From an uncultured Pseudomonadota bacterium (GTDB lineage Bacteria; Pseudomonadota; Gammaproteobacteria; Burkholderiales; JALYOK01), in contig CADEHE010000002.1 of the NCBI GenBank assembly GCA_902826775.1, positions 1 through 64,000 on the forward strand: a stretch of DNA of 64,000 nucleotides, read 5' to 3'. Below are positions 19,486 to 30,150 of this stretch, in pieces. A model generated the notes under the pieces. The model did no database searches. It was not told the origin of the DNA and saw nothing but the letters and a program-made list of their open reading frames with translations. The position numbers and the translations under genes are program-made. Within the stretch, counting starts at the first letter, position 1, and the number at the start of each line of letters is the position of its first letter.

Positions 19486-20716
19486 TTTGGCTCGCCAATT
19501 TCTCGGGTGTCTGCAGCAAATCGCGCACGGCGGCAAGAAAGAGGCCGCCGCGGTGGCCATCGCTGACGCGGTGGTCGGCGGCAAGACTGGCCGTGACGAT
19601 GGGCGCAATGCGCAGTTGCCCGTCGACCACCCAAGGCCGCTGGCGCACGCGTCCGAAACCCACCAACGCCACCTGCGGCGGATAGATCACACCGAACACG
19701 CTGTCCACGCCTTGATCGCCGAGATTGGTGATGGTAACGGTCGGATCGGCCATCTCAGAGCTTTTCAGCGAACCCGCACGCGTACGCTTGACCAAATCGC
19801 CCAACTCACGCATGAGCGGATGCAAGTCTTTCTGATCCGCATCATGAATCGCCGGCGCGATCAATCCGCCTTGGCGCAGCGAGATTGCCACGCCTACGTG
19901 AATGCCTACGCCTGGAACGAAATCAGTATCGCGCCAGAAGCCGTTCAGTTCCGGAAACTGCTTCAGCGCCACCGCCACGGCTTTGACGTACAGCGGTGCG
20001 AGCAGAAGACGTTCGGTGATCGGCCGCGTGGCATTGGTGTCGGCGAGCCACTGCATCGCGCGCGTCAGCGGCACCTCCTCGGCGAGATAGTAGTGCGGAA
20101 TCTCGCGCTTCGAGCGCGCCATGGCCGCGGCGATGATGCGGCGCATCTCGGCAGCTTTGTCGCCCGGCGGGTGCGCTTGCACCGCTTCTTCCTTTGGCGG
20201 CGGCGCAACGGCAGGCGCGGCGCTCGCCGCTTGCTCGACATCGGCAACAGTCACCGCGCCGTCGGGACCCGTGCCCAGGACACGTTCCAGTTTGACGCCC
20301 AACTCATCGGCGCGCTTGCGCGCGGCGGGCGAAACGCGCCGACGCGCTGCAGTCGCCGGCTGCGCTGTGACGACGGGTGCGCCCGAACCCATCGCGGCGA
20401 GTTGTGGCCTCGGTGCCGTCGCGGGAACCAGCGTCGCAGCATGCGCTGCTTTCCACTGCGCCGCTTGCTCGGCGCTCTCGCCTGATTCGAGCAACAGCGC
20501 CATCGTCGCGCCGACCGGGATCAAGTTGTCGGGTTCGATCAGCAGCTCGGATACCGTGCCCTCCTCCCAGCTCTCGATGTCCACGGCCGCTTTGGCAGTG
20601 TCGACTACGGCGACCACAGCCCCCTTCGTCACGCGGTCACCGGGCTTGACGTGCCACTCAAGCAACGTGCCCTCGTCTATGTCCGCGCCGAGATACGGCA
20701 GTTTGAATTCGATCAT
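19478..20716 (-). CDS. 2-oxoacid dehydrogenase E2 (dihydrolipoyl acyltransferase)
   Basis: 412 aa. N-terminal lipoyl domain with DTAKAAVDIES (lipoyl Lys42), an Ala/Pro linker, a peripheral-subunit-binding domain near residues 130-170 (VSPAARKRADELG), then the catalytic domain ending with HRVSDGHRGG (the HxxxDG active site). One lipoyl domain, as in acetoin and branched-chain type complexes. With the adjacent E1 subunits it would convert a 2-oxoacid (pyruvate most likely) to acyl-CoA. No E3 (dihydrolipoamide dehydrogenase) in the operon. Confidence 0.93.
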   Translation of the reverse strand: MIEFKLPYLGADIDEGTLLEWHVKPGDRVTKGAVVAVVDTAKAAVDIESWEEGTVSELLIEPDNLIPVGATMALLLESGESAEQAAQWKAAHAATLVPATAPRPQLAAMGSGAPVVTAQPATAARRRVSPAARKRADELGVKLERVLGTGPDGAVTVADVEQAASAAPAVAPPPKEEAVQAHPPGDKAAEMRRIIAAAMARSKREIPHYYLAEEVPLTRAMQWLADTNATRPITERLLLAPLYVKAVAVALKQFPELNGFWRDTDFVPGVGIHVGVAISLRQGGLIAPAIHDADQKDLHPLMRELGDLVKRTRAGSLKSSEMADPTVTITNLGDQGVDSVFGVIYPPQVALVGFGRVRQRPWVVDGQLRIAPIVTASLAADHRVSDGHRGGLFLAAVRDLLQTPEKLASQND

Positions 20717-20798
20717 CGGACGAATCCGAACCGCGCGCTTGGACGCGAGGCGCAGAGGCGGTGCTTGGTGGTTTGCATGCTCGCCCCCTCTCGTGCTG

Positions 20799-21248
20799 CT
20801 ATTTCACTCGCACCAAATCGGTATGGCCAAACCCCTTGGTGTAGTCCAACACCGAAATCACTTCGGGGTTGATCTTCAGAAACGCCAAGTTCGCATAGTC
20901 AGCCATGCTCAGCTCGTTCATGTCAGGGAATTTCTCCGCCAACAACGTTTGCGCTTCAGTCAACGCTGGGCCTTTCCTCAGCACCTGCGCCGTGCCACCG
21001 ATCGATAGTCCCTTTATCTTGTTCCAATCCTTGTAGTCGTGATCGATGGTTGCAGAAATTTTGTTGTTCTTCTTGATGTTCTTCACCTTCTGACTGCTTT
21101 TTCCGACCGCCGCGTAAATGGCCAGACCGTCATTCGCGAACGTGATCGTTGTAGCCTGCGGATAGCCGTCCGGGCGGATCGTTGCCAATGTCAGCAAGTT
21201 GTGGCGCTTCATGATCTTGAGGATATCGCGTTCGATAGCCTTTTCCAT
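20799..21248 (-). CDS. Pyridoxamine-phosphate-oxidase-fold flavoprotein
   Basis: 149 aa with the split-barrel FMN-binding pattern: LLTLATIRPDGYPQATTI, then VKNIKKNNKISATID and GGTAQVL. General-stress/F420-like members of this fold bind FMN or other cofactors; function is not assigned. It sits between the E1-beta and E2 genes, with 22 and 82 bases to its neighbours, so co-transcribed with them. Confidence 0.8.
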   Translation of the reverse strand: MEKAIERDILKIMKRHNLLTLATIRPDGYPQATTITFANDGLAIYAAVGKSSQKVKNIKKNNKISATIDHDYKDWNKIKGLSIGGTAQVLRKGPALTEAQTLLAEKFPDMNELSMADYANLAFLKINPEVISVLDYTKGFGHTDLVRVK

Positions 21249-21270
21249 GGTGTCTCCTGTCAGTCTTGTC

Positions 21271-22263
21271 TCACTGCGCCGCCGCGCCGAACAACGCGCG
21301 CGCTGCGGCTACGATCTTGTCAACCTGCGGCAATGCGGCGTCCTCAAGATGCTTGGGATAGGGAATCGGCACTTCCTCGCTGCACACGCGCGCAACCGGC
21401 GCATCTAGATCGAAAAACGCCTGCTCCATGATGCGCGCGCTGATCTCGGCGGAGAGGCTGCCGCTACGCCAACCCTCGTCGATGACGACTGCGCGGCGCG
21501 TTTTGCGCACGGAAGCGAGAAAGCTCTCCGAATCGAGCGGGCGCAGCACGCGCAAATCAATCACTTCCGCCTCAATGCCGTCCGCAACGAGCTCCTGCGC
21601 TGCTTGCAATGCTTTCGGCAGCATTCCGCCGTAGGTGATCAGCGTGACGTTCGCACCTTCGCGCGCGACTTTGGCATGCCGGATGTCGACGACCGCACCT
21701 TCGCTCACCTCTGCCGTGACACCGAACAACTGCGCATGTTCGAAGATCAGCACCGGATCCGGGTCTTCGAGTGCGGGCCAGAGCATGCCGCGCGCATCTT
21801 CCACTGTGGCGGGGGCGAGCACTTTGATGCCCGGCACGTGCGCGTACCAGCCTTCGAGGCTATGCGAATGCTGCGCCGCGAGCTGGCGCCCGGCGCCAGT
21901 GGTCATGCGGATCACCAGCGGAATGCTGAACTGCCCGCCCGACATATGGCGAATCGTCGCCGCGTTGTTGACAATTTGGTCCAGCGCCAGCAAGCTGAAG
22001 TTGACCGTCATCACTTCCACGATCGGGCGCATGCCGCCGAGCGCGGCGCCGATGCCGGTGCCGACGAACGCTAGCTCCGAGAGCGGCGTATCGCGCACGC
22101 GTTCGGCGCCGAATTCCTCCAGCAAACCCTTGGTCACGGCGTAGGTGCCGCCGTATCTGCCGACGTCTTCACCCATAACGAACACGCGCCCGTCGCGCTG
22201 CATAGCCTCGCGCATCGCTTCGCGCAGCGCATCTCGGTAGGTGAGCTTGCGCGCGGCGTTCAT
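21271..22263 (-). CDS. 2-oxoacid dehydrogenase E1 beta subunit
   Basis: 330 aa from ATG 22263, sharing ATGA with the E1-alpha stop. Typical features: [51 protein letters not shown], and C-terminal [13 protein letters not shown]. Pairs with the E1 alpha to decarboxylate a 2-oxoacid with thiamine diphosphate. High similarity of the pattern to PdhB/AcoB; pyruvate or acetoin is the likely substrate. Confidence 0.93.
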   Translation of the reverse strand: MNAARKLTYRDALREAMREAMQRDGRVFVMGEDVGRYGGTYAVTKGLLEEFGAERVRDTPLSELAFVGTGIGAALGGMRPIVEVMTVNFSLLALDQIVNNAATIRHMSGGQFSIPLVIRMTTGAGRQLAAQHSHSLEGWYAHVPGIKVLAPATVEDARGMLWPALEDPDPVLIFEHAQLFGVTAEVSEGAVVDIRHAKVAREGANVTLITYGGMLPKALQAAQELVADGIEAEVIDLRVLRPLDSESFLASVRKTRRAVVIDEGWRSGSLSAEISARIMEQAFFDLDAPVARVCSEEVPIPYPKHLEDAALPQVDKIVAAARALFGAAAQ

Positions 22264-23239
22264 GTTGCTTCGGTGTAGACGTCGCGCGTCAGATCCTCCA
22301 CCGGCTCCCACTGCCCGGCTTCGGCGAACGCGACCGAGGCTTCGACTTCAGCAAGCACCTCATGGTCGATGGCGAGGAAATCCTCCTCGCTCATCAACCC
22401 TGCCCGCTTCAACTGCTGCGTGAAATTGTGAATCGGACCGCGCTTTTTCCATTCCTCGACTTCCGCCTTGTCGCGGTACAGCTCGGGATCGAACATGGAA
22501 TGCGCGCGGAAGCGGTAGGTTTGCAGTTCGAGGAAATACGGCTTGCCGGTTTCGCGCACATAAGCGCTCGCGCTCTTCGCCGTTTCGTACACCGCGAGCA
22601 CATCCATGCCGTCGACGCTGGCGCTTGTCATGTTGTAGCTCGACGCCTTCTTAGCAAGATCGGTCTGCGACTCGGAGCGCGCCAGCGCTGTGCCCATCGC
22701 ATACAAATTGTTCTCGCAGCAAAACAACACCGGCAATTGCCACAACGCTGCCAAATTCATCGATTCGTGAAATACCCCCTCCGCTATAGCTCCCTCACCG
22801 AACACGCATGCGGTTACGGGTCTTATACTCTGCAAGCGATGGGCGAGCGCCAGACCCAGGGCGATCGGCAAACCGCCGCCGACAATGGCGTTGCCGCCGT
22901 AGAAGCGCGTGGCCGCATCGAACAAATGCATGGAGCCGCCGCGGCCGCGGCTGCAGCCTTCGCGCTTGCCGAACATCTCCGCCATGATGGCGTTCATGCT
23001 GATGCCGCGCAGCAGCGCGTGGCCGTGTTCGCGGTACGTCGCCACCACCGCGTCTTCGGCGCGCAGATTCGCCATGACGCCAGTGGCGACCGCTTCCTCA
23101 CCGATGTACAGATGCAAGAACCCGCGAATCTTGCCTTCGCCGTAGAGCTGCGCGCAGCGCTCTTCCATGCGACGGATACGCAGCATGTTCCGCACCAGGC
23201 GCAGGCAAAACTCGCGGCCGTAACTTGCAATGCCGCGAC

Positions 23240-23243
<4 letters not shown>
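22260..23243 (-). CDS. 2-oxoacid dehydrogenase E1 alpha subunit
   Basis: 327 aa. The TPP/Mg motif reads [31 protein letters not shown] (GDG replaced by GEG). [11 protein letters not shown] and the phosphorylation-loop-like [15 protein letters not shown] are present. Its start overlaps the ligase stop and its stop overlaps the E1-beta start, so ligase, E1 alpha and E1 beta are tightly coupled. Confidence 0.93.
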
Positions 23244-24997
<1,754 letters not shown>

Positions 24998-25050
24998 CAA
25001 CTCACACTCCGCTCTCTCTTCGTAGGCTAATGCGAGTGTTGGCGCCGGCC

Positions 25051-25064
25051 TTGAGATAGATCAA
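25051..25064 (-). promoter_or_regulatory. FNR/CRP-family operator, TTGAGATAGATCAA
   Basis: One arm base deviates (TTGAG). TAGCCT (25024-25029) lies 21 bases past the box toward the acyl-CoA ligase operon, predicting a start near 25016. Confidence 0.75.
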
Positions 25065-25081
25065 ACTGACGCGCAAAACCG

Positions 25082-26128
25082 TCAATCGAAGTGGCGCGTA
25101 CAGCGCTCGGCGGCATCGAGGTATTGCTGCGCCATCGCCGACCACTTCGCCGGGTTGCTCACCGCCGGTTCGCGTAGGTGCCAAACCGCCAGTTTGGCGC
25201 GCAGACAGGCGCGATAGCTCTTGTAGAAATGCACCAATAGCTCTGGCGGATCGTCAAAGCCGGACTGGCGGTAAGCGTCGAGGATCCACTGCGCGACTTG
25301 CGCACCGCCGAGGCGTTCGCATTCCATCGCCAGGAAGGCGATCTCGTCCGCGGGATCGAGCACACGGAACTCGCGTTTGAATTCCAGGCAATCGATGATG
25401 ACCGGTGTCGGTTCGAGGCAGATATGCTCAGGACGCAAATCGCCGTGGCCTTCGACGATTTTGTCGTCGCGCACACGCTGCTCAAACAACTCCGGTTGTT
25501 CGCGTAACAAGCGCTGCTGGGCATGCAATATCGAACCGATTTGAGCTCGGTTGAGCCGATACTGCGGTGCCATCAGCTGACGTCCGTTATCTGTCACTTC
25601 GCGGCTAATCTGCGCCGAGTAGGTGCTTGGATCGATTCTTGGTATTGATTCACGGCGGTAAAGTGCCACCAGCATATCTACGATGGCGCTAACCTGGCCG
25701 GCAGCCACGCGGCGCTCCTTGATTGTTATATCCAGCATGCGCTGCGCCGGTAAGCGCCGCATCATTACCAGCCAATCCTCCACCTGCCCGTCGCCGTTCA
25801 GTTGCAGCTGCCCCGAGGCCGAGCGCGTCAGCGGCACCACACCCAGGTAGACATCAGGCGCCAAGCGACGATTAAGCCTGACCTCCTCAAGGCAGTCGCG
25901 ACGCCGAGCATCGATGGTGCTGAAGTCGAGATATTCATAGCGCACCGGCTTCTTTAGCTTGTAGGCGTGCTGGTCGGTTAGAAACACCCATGACATGTGC
26001 GTTTCAATCGCCACAACTTGCGAGGGCTGCTCCGAATAAGACGCCGGCTGCGTGAGAAACGCGACCTTGGTTGCAAGCGCTGCTGCCGTGTCTCCAGTAG
26101 CGTCCGAGCCACTCAGCAATGCGTTCAC
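25082..26128 (-). CDS. Aminoglycoside-phosphotransferase-like kinase (COG2187 type)
   Basis: 348 aa from a GTG start. The Brenner-type catalytic motif EGHGDLRPEHICL near residue 220 and the following IDCLEFKREFRVLDPADEIAF (Mg-binding Asp) place it in the APH/kinase fold family. Many relatives carry a second C-terminal P-loop kinase domain; here it is absent. Substrate unknown. Last gene of the BCAM0308 operon, 27 bases after the CBS gene. Confidence 0.78.
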   Translation of the reverse strand: MNALLSGSDATGDTAAALATKVAFLTQPASYSEQPSQVVAIETHMSWVFLTDQHAYKLKKPVRYEYLDFSTIDARRRDCLEEVRLNRRLAPDVYLGVVPLTRSASGQLQLNGDGQVEDWLVMMRRLPAQRMLDITIKERRVAAGQVSAIVDMLVALYRRESIPRIDPSTYSAQISREVTDNGRQLMAPQYRLNRAQIGSILHAQQRLLREQPELFEQRVRDDKIVEGHGDLRPEHICLEPTPVIIDCLEFKREFRVLDPADEIAFLAMECERLGGAQVAQWILDAYRQSGFDDPPELLVHFYKSYRACLRAKLAVWHLREPAVSNPAKWSAMAQQYLDAAERCTRHFD

Positions 26129-26155
26129 CGTCGGCCCGCCATTGCATGAGACGCG

Positions 26156-26605
26156 CTAACGGCGCAGTTGCCCTTCCTGAAACTGCTCGCGTGCGACGAT
26201 TCCGCCGAGCATGGCGAGCTCTTCACCTAGCGCTCGGACCAGATCGTCCATCGTCACGATGCCGATCAACCCGCCGTGCTCATTGACGATGGGAATACGC
26301 CGCACGCCTTTGGCGCGCATGCGCGCGACAACGTCATACACCGTCTCATTCTCGCTGCCGGTGATAAGTTCCGCGCTCATCAAATCGCGCGCGACGACGC
26401 TGCTGGGGTCGACTTCCTTCGCCATCACCTCAATGACCAAATCGCGATCCGTGAGGATGCCGATCGGCAAACGTTCGCCGTTGTACTGCTCCACGACCAC
26501 GACATCGCCGACGTGCGAATTGCGCATCAGTTGCGCTACCTCCAGCATGCTGGCGCGCGCGCCGCAGTAGACTACGTTGCGGGTACAAATCTCTCCGATA
26601 CGCAT
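26156..26605 (-). CDS. Tandem CBS-domain protein
   Basis: 149 aa made of two CBS motifs (residues about 8-65 and 75-130), e.g. GILTDRDLVIEVMAKEVDP and GVRRIPIVNEHGGLIGIVTMDDLVRAL. Such stand-alone pairs bind AMP, ATP or other nucleotides and act as energy sensors; several sit in low-oxygen regulons. A GAGAAGG ribosome site precedes the ATG. Confidence 0.92.
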   Translation of the reverse strand: MRIGEICTRNVVYCGARASMLEVAQLMRNSHVGDVVVVEQYNGERLPIGILTDRDLVIEVMAKEVDPSSVVARDLMSAELITGSENETVYDVVARMRAKGVRRIPIVNEHGGLIGIVTMDDLVRALGEELAMLGGIVAREQFQEGQLRR

Positions 26606-26624
26606 ACCCTTCTCCTCGTAATGT

Positions 26625-27311
26625 TTAGCTCAGACTGCTTGCTCGGATGTTGGGCTCACCTACCGGCTCACGCGCTAGGTGAAGCACGAACCACTGTGTC
26701 GCCAACCGCGCGACTTGCTCAAGCGCGCCGGGCTCCTCAAACAGATGCGTCGCGCGCGGAACTACCGCGAGTTCGCGCATACAAACCAAGCTGTTGCGTG
26801 CAGCTTCGTTCAGCTCCATGACCACATAGTCACGCCCGCCGACGATCAGCAAAGTCGGCGCTTGGACTTCGGCTAGCGCACGCTCGCCGGCAAGGTCCGG
26901 ACGCCCGCCGCGCGAGACCACCGCGCCGATATCCAATGGCATCCGTGCCGCGACACGCAGCGCCGAAGCCGCGCCCGTGCTGGCGCCGAACAATCCGACC
27001 GGCAGCGTTCGGGTGGCGGCGTGCGTACGCACGAAGCGCACTGCATGCGTCAAGCGTTCGGTCAGCAAGTCGATGTCGAAGCGTGCGTTATGGTCTTGAT
27101 CCTCCGCTTGCGTCAGTAGATCGACCAACAAAGTGCCCAAACCAGCACGGCGCAATTCCGCAGCCACGAACTGATTGCGCGGCGAATGGCGCCCGGAGCC
27201 GCTGCCGTGCGAGAACACAACCACTGCCTGCGGCCGCGGCGGCAGCGCCAGCAGGCCTTCGATCGCAACCGCGCCGGCTTTGATCGAAACAGCTTGTTCT
27301 CGTTCACTCAT
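26625..27311 (-). CDS. Alpha/beta hydrolase (dienelactone hydrolase-like)
   Basis: 228 aa from ATG 27311, overlapping the PRTase stop (ATGA). The fold is recognisable from VVVFSHGSGSGRHSPRN (oxyanion loop), nucleophile elbow GLFGASTGAAS (Ser) and the late ATHLFEE His. In related bacteria a similar hydrolase is often fused to or encoded beside a phosphoribosyltransferase, as here. Substrate unknown. Confidence 0.85.
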   Translation of the reverse strand: MSEREQAVSIKAGAVAIEGLLALPPRPQAVVVFSHGSGSGRHSPRNQFVAAELRRAGLGTLLVDLLTQAEDQDHNARFDIDLLTERLTHAVRFVRTHAATRTLPVGLFGASTGAASALRVAARMPLDIGAVVSRGGRPDLAGERALAEVQAPTLLIVGGRDYVVMELNEAARNSLVCMRELAVVPRATHLFEEPGALEQVARLATQWFVLHLAREPVGEPNIRASSLS

Positions 27312-27964
27312 GCCCGCGCCGTCCCTGCCTGTGTATCCCCGGCGAGCAACGCAACGACCTCGCGGTCTTCCACTTGACGGAAGTCGAGGTAGAACTGGCC
27401 CACTGCATAGAACATTTCCGGCGTGTGCAGACACACGACTTCGTCGGCGTAGGGGCGCACGCGCTCGATGCTATCGGCCGCCGCGACCGGCACCGCGCAC
27501 ACTACTTGCGCGGCTTTCTTGCCGCGTGCCGCGTGCAGCGCGGCAATCATCGTCGCGCCGGTGGCCAGCCCGTCGTCGACGACAATGACGATGCGTCCCT
27601 TCGGATCAAGCGGGGCGCGCTTAGGCGTGTACTGCGCGCGGCGCTGGCGCAAAATCTCCAGTTCGGCGCGCTTTTCTTCCTCGACATAGCGCTCGTCCGC
27701 GCCGGTGCGGGCGGCGTGCGCGGCGAGGTAAACCCACCCGGTCTCGTCGATCGCACCGATGGCGAGCTCCGGATTACCCGGCGCGCGCAGCTTGCGCACC
27801 AAGACCACATCGAGATCGCCGCCCAATTCGGTCGCGATGATGCGTCCCATCGGAACGGCGCCGCGCGGAATCGCGAGCACCAGCGGTTGCCTGCCGCGAT
27901 AGCCCGTCAATGCTTCAGCCAGCAGCCGCGCCGCTTCAGCTCGGGATTCGAACACGATCGCCAT
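27308..27964 (-). CDS. Phosphoribosyltransferase-fold protein
   Basis: 218 aa with the PRPP-binding loop VVDDGLATGATMIAAL and the N-terminal AIPRGAVPMG. Type I PRTase fold similar to ComF/Rv0571-like stress proteins. Its acceptor is unknown. Second gene in the operon, 29 bases after the BCAM0308-family gene and coupled to the hydrolase. With a PRPP synthase elsewhere in the same putative regulon, supply and use of PRPP under low oxygen may be linked. Confidence 0.87.
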   Translation of the reverse strand: MAIVFESRAEAARLLAEALTGYRGRQPLVLAIPRGAVPMGRIIATELGGDLDVVLVRKLRAPGNPELAIGAIDETGWVYLAAHAARTGADERYVEEEKRAELEILRQRRAQYTPKRAPLDPKGRIVIVVDDGLATGATMIAALHAARGKKAAQVVCAVPVAAADSIERVRPYADEVVCLHTPEMFYAVGQFYLDFRQVEDREVVALLAGDTQAGTARA

Positions 27965-27993
27965 GGCGCACCGCCGACCGGGCTGTGTCCCGC

Positions 27994-28497
27994 CTATGTC
28001 TCTCGCGACCAGGAGACGCGCGCCAGATCGTCTTCCCTGTTGTAGCTGAGGTCCAATTCGCCCCGATACGCTCGATGCACCGCCTCGCCGAGGGTGCGTG
28101 CCAGATGGCTGTCCGTCGTGGTGATCTCGACTTGGTGCGTTTGGTCAACGATTTTGATGATTCGCTGCAGCGCGTGTTCGGACTTCTCGCGTGCTTCCGC
28201 GTTCTTCACCAGGTCGATGATCTCTTGCTTGTGCGCGCCAAGAAAGCCTCCGCTCAGCGTCACATAGCCCGCCGGGAAATCGTCGTGAATCCTGCGGCAA
28301 GCCGGGCACAGCGTCTCGTGCGCTCGTGCCGGCGCGGCCGTCCACTGCCAGTGCCCCTTGTGATATACCGCCCCGCACTCAGGACAGGTAGTGGGTTCTC
28401 GCAATTTCGCGTCAGCCTTGTACGCGTCATACTTGTTGTCCGACCAATTGGTGGCCCGGCGCCGCTTCTGAAACCCAGTGGGTCGCACCTCTTTCAT
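27994..28497 (-). CDS. BCAM0308-family protein
   Basis: 167 aa. Two CxxC pairs (CPECGAVYHKGHW and LCPACRRIHDDFPAGY) form a zinc-ribbon-like core similar to the NMD3 N-terminal region, followed by a mixed alpha/beta C-terminus. The family is named after a gene in the B. cenocepacia low-oxygen locus; biochemical role unknown. First gene of a five-gene operon with a class II-style FNR promoter. Confidence 0.9.
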   Translation of the reverse strand: MKEVRPTGFQKRRRATNWSDNKYDAYKADAKLREPTTCPECGAVYHKGHWQWTAAPARAHETLCPACRRIHDDFPAGYVTLSGGFLGAHKQEIIDLVKNAEAREKSEHALQRIIKIVDQTHQVEITTTDSHLARTLGEAVHRAYRGELDLSYNREDDLARVSWSRET

Positions 28498-28551
28498 GGA
28501 CGTCCTCCTTAGATGAATTTATTAAGTTTAACGAGAACGCAAGCTCGCGCC

Positions 28552-28565
28552 TTGCGTTAAGTCAA
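28552..28565 (-). promoter_or_regulatory. FNR/CRP-family operator, TTGCGTTAAGTCAA
   Basis: Left arm is TTGCG (two deviations), right arm perfect. TAAACT at 28525-28530 starts 21 bases past the box toward the BCAM0308-family operon. Confidence 0.65.
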
Positions 28566-28809
28566 AGTAACTCGGGAAGCGATGCTGGCAGTGGCAAATC
28601 TCCATCTCCGCCACCCCGCCGCCGAACTGGCTGCGTGAGACGACTAAGCCAGCGCTGGGACCAGCCCAAGCCTATCGAGTAGCGGCTGCCATTCTGCGCG
28701 ATGAGGTTGTTCACTCCCCCTCGCGGCGCTGAAAGTCCAAACGTCCGCGGTCTCTTCGGGGGCGAGCGCCTCGTAAGATGCGACTTGGTGTTCATGGGCA
28801 TGGGGACTC
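28566..28809 (-). other. Gap with a possible short coding remnant
   Basis: No intact gene. On the minus strand, one frame (about 28650-28795) has no start codon but reads like protein, including SYEALAPEETADVWTFS and a clean stop. A different frame carries the ATG (MPMNTK) just after the usp gene. This could be a frameshifted small gene, or coincidence. Confidence 0.25.
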
Positions 28810-29232
28810 CTATTTCACCAAAGTCACGGGAACGTCGACCAAGTGAATCACTTTGGTCGCCACGGAGCCGAGCACCAAGTTTCGAAGAGAATCCATGCCG
28901 CGCGTTCCCATGACGATCTCACTGCAGCTTTGCTCCTTCGCGTACTGCGCGATGCTCTCTGCCACCGGGCCGATAGCCACCTTGATCTTGTAAGACACAT
29001 GGGCAGCGTCGAGCGCCGCGCGCGCTGCCTGCAGCTCTTGCTCGCCGACGGCTTCTTGCATGGGTCGAATGTGTTCCGGCGTCAGCGTCGGTTCGGCATT
29101 CAAACGAATAGGCAATTGCACGTTGGTCAATTGGACTTCCGTTTGCTTGCCAGCCACTACTTGCCTTAGCAGAAATTGCAGTGCGCGAGCCGCGCTGTCC
29201 GGACCGTCGATGGGCATCAGAATCTTTTCCAT
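28810..29232 (-). CDS. Universal stress protein (UspA family)
   Basis: 140 aa from ATG 29232 (MEKILMPIDGPDSA). The ATP-binding motif is MGTRGMDSLRNLVLGSVAT, with the G-x2-G-x9-G-S spacing conserved. Single gene behind its own FNR-type box. A second, in-regulon Usp paralogue distinct from the one at 18.7 kb. Confidence 0.9.
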   Translation of the reverse strand: MEKILMPIDGPDSAARALQFLLRQVVAGKQTEVQLTNVQLPIRLNAEPTLTPEHIRPMQEAVGEQELQAARAALDAAHVSYKIKVAIGPVAESIAQYAKEQSCSEIVMGTRGMDSLRNLVLGSVATKVIHLVDVPVTLVK

Positions 29233-29291
29233 AGCGCTCTCGTTTTGTGCGTAGACCAGGGTCAATATCCCGCTTTTCTTCGCTTGAGGAT

Positions 29292-29305
29292 TTGATTCAG
29301 GTCAA
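29292..29305 (-). promoter_or_regulatory. FNR/CRP-family operator, TTGATTCAGGTCAA
   Basis: Perfect consensus arms. TATTGA at 29262-29267 starts 24 bases past the box toward the usp gene. Confidence 0.8.
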
Positions 29306-29355
29306 CGGTATTGAAGTCTTGGGTGCGCGCCGGACGAGGAGCCCGCCATGGCAAC

Positions 29356-30150
29356 TCACCGGGCAACGAAGACCGGGCAGTTGAGGCCGGCAAGTAGAGT
29401 GGCGAACGCATGCTGTCGGACCACTTCGGATGCCTGCGGCAACAGCAGGCAAGCGGCCCGCTCCGATCCGGCTAGTTCGAGCAGGCGCTGCGGATCAAGC
29501 TGCGCCGCATGTAGGTAGCGCGCGGAGATCCCGCGCCGGGCGAGCCATTGCTGAACCTGCTCACGTCCGCGCTCGAACTGCGCGCCATCGGCGGCGAGAA
29601 TCACCACCAGCATGGCGATCCCGCGCTGCTGCGCGAACGACATTGCGGCACTCAGTGTGCGGTACGCGCCCGGCGAAGCGTCGAACACCGCGACCACCGG
29701 TCCCTTCGCGGCGTTCGCAACGGCGGGAACGGGCCACAGCCGCGCCGGACCAAAGGCGCCCGCGAGCAGCAGAAGATCCGCTTCCCGGGCAAACGCCTCG
29801 GCCAGCAATTGGCCGCGCGCAACGGCGAACGACCAGGGCAGCTGCGAGCGCTGTGCGGCAGCGGCGAGCACGCGCTCTAGCCGCTGCGCCTGATCGCGCA
29901 ACATGCGCTGTATGTGCGCCATTTCCAACGGCCGTGACGCCGCAGTGGCTATTCCGGTCTCGCGCGCGAACGGCAGTTCGGCCAGACGCAGCAGATTGAC
30001 GTCTTCCACGAATAGCCCGGCGAGCTCCGCGTGCAAACTTTGCGCCACGCTCAGCGCAGTATTCACTGCCTGCTCCGCGTACTCCGCGGCGCTTAGCGCG
30101 ATCAGAACGCGGCCGATGCTGCTGGCGCTGTCATCGTTGCGCTCGACCAC
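29356..30150 (-). CDS. Tandem Usp-like protein
   Basis: 264 aa from GTG 30150. Two UspA-like halves: GRVLIALSAAEYAEQAVNTAL at the start and GPVVAVFDASPGAYRTLSAAM near residue 150, but neither half keeps the G-x2-G-x9-G ATP motif (the first has LLLAGAFGPARL). Probably a non-ATP-binding Usp. Its start lies within the last 20 bases of the lon-like gene, so the two are translated together. Confidence 0.72.
   Translation of the reverse strand: MVERNDDSASSIGRVLIALSAAEYAEQAVNTALSVAQSLHAELAGLFVEDVNLLRLAELPFARETGIATAASRPLEMAHIQRMLRDQAQRLERVLAAAAQRSQLPWSFAVARGQLLAEAFAREADLLLLAGAFGPARLWPVPAVANAAKGPVVAVFDASPGAYRTLSAAMSFAQQRGIAMLVVILAADGAQFERGREQVQQWLARRGISARYLHAAQLDPQRLLELAGSERAACLLLPQASEVVRQHAFATLLAGLNCPVFVAR

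Noticed and set aside
28562-28801. 79-aa minus-strand frame starting MPMNTK
   Set aside because: Low-complexity Arg-rich translation; a different frame looks more protein-like. Kept only as a doubtful remnant.
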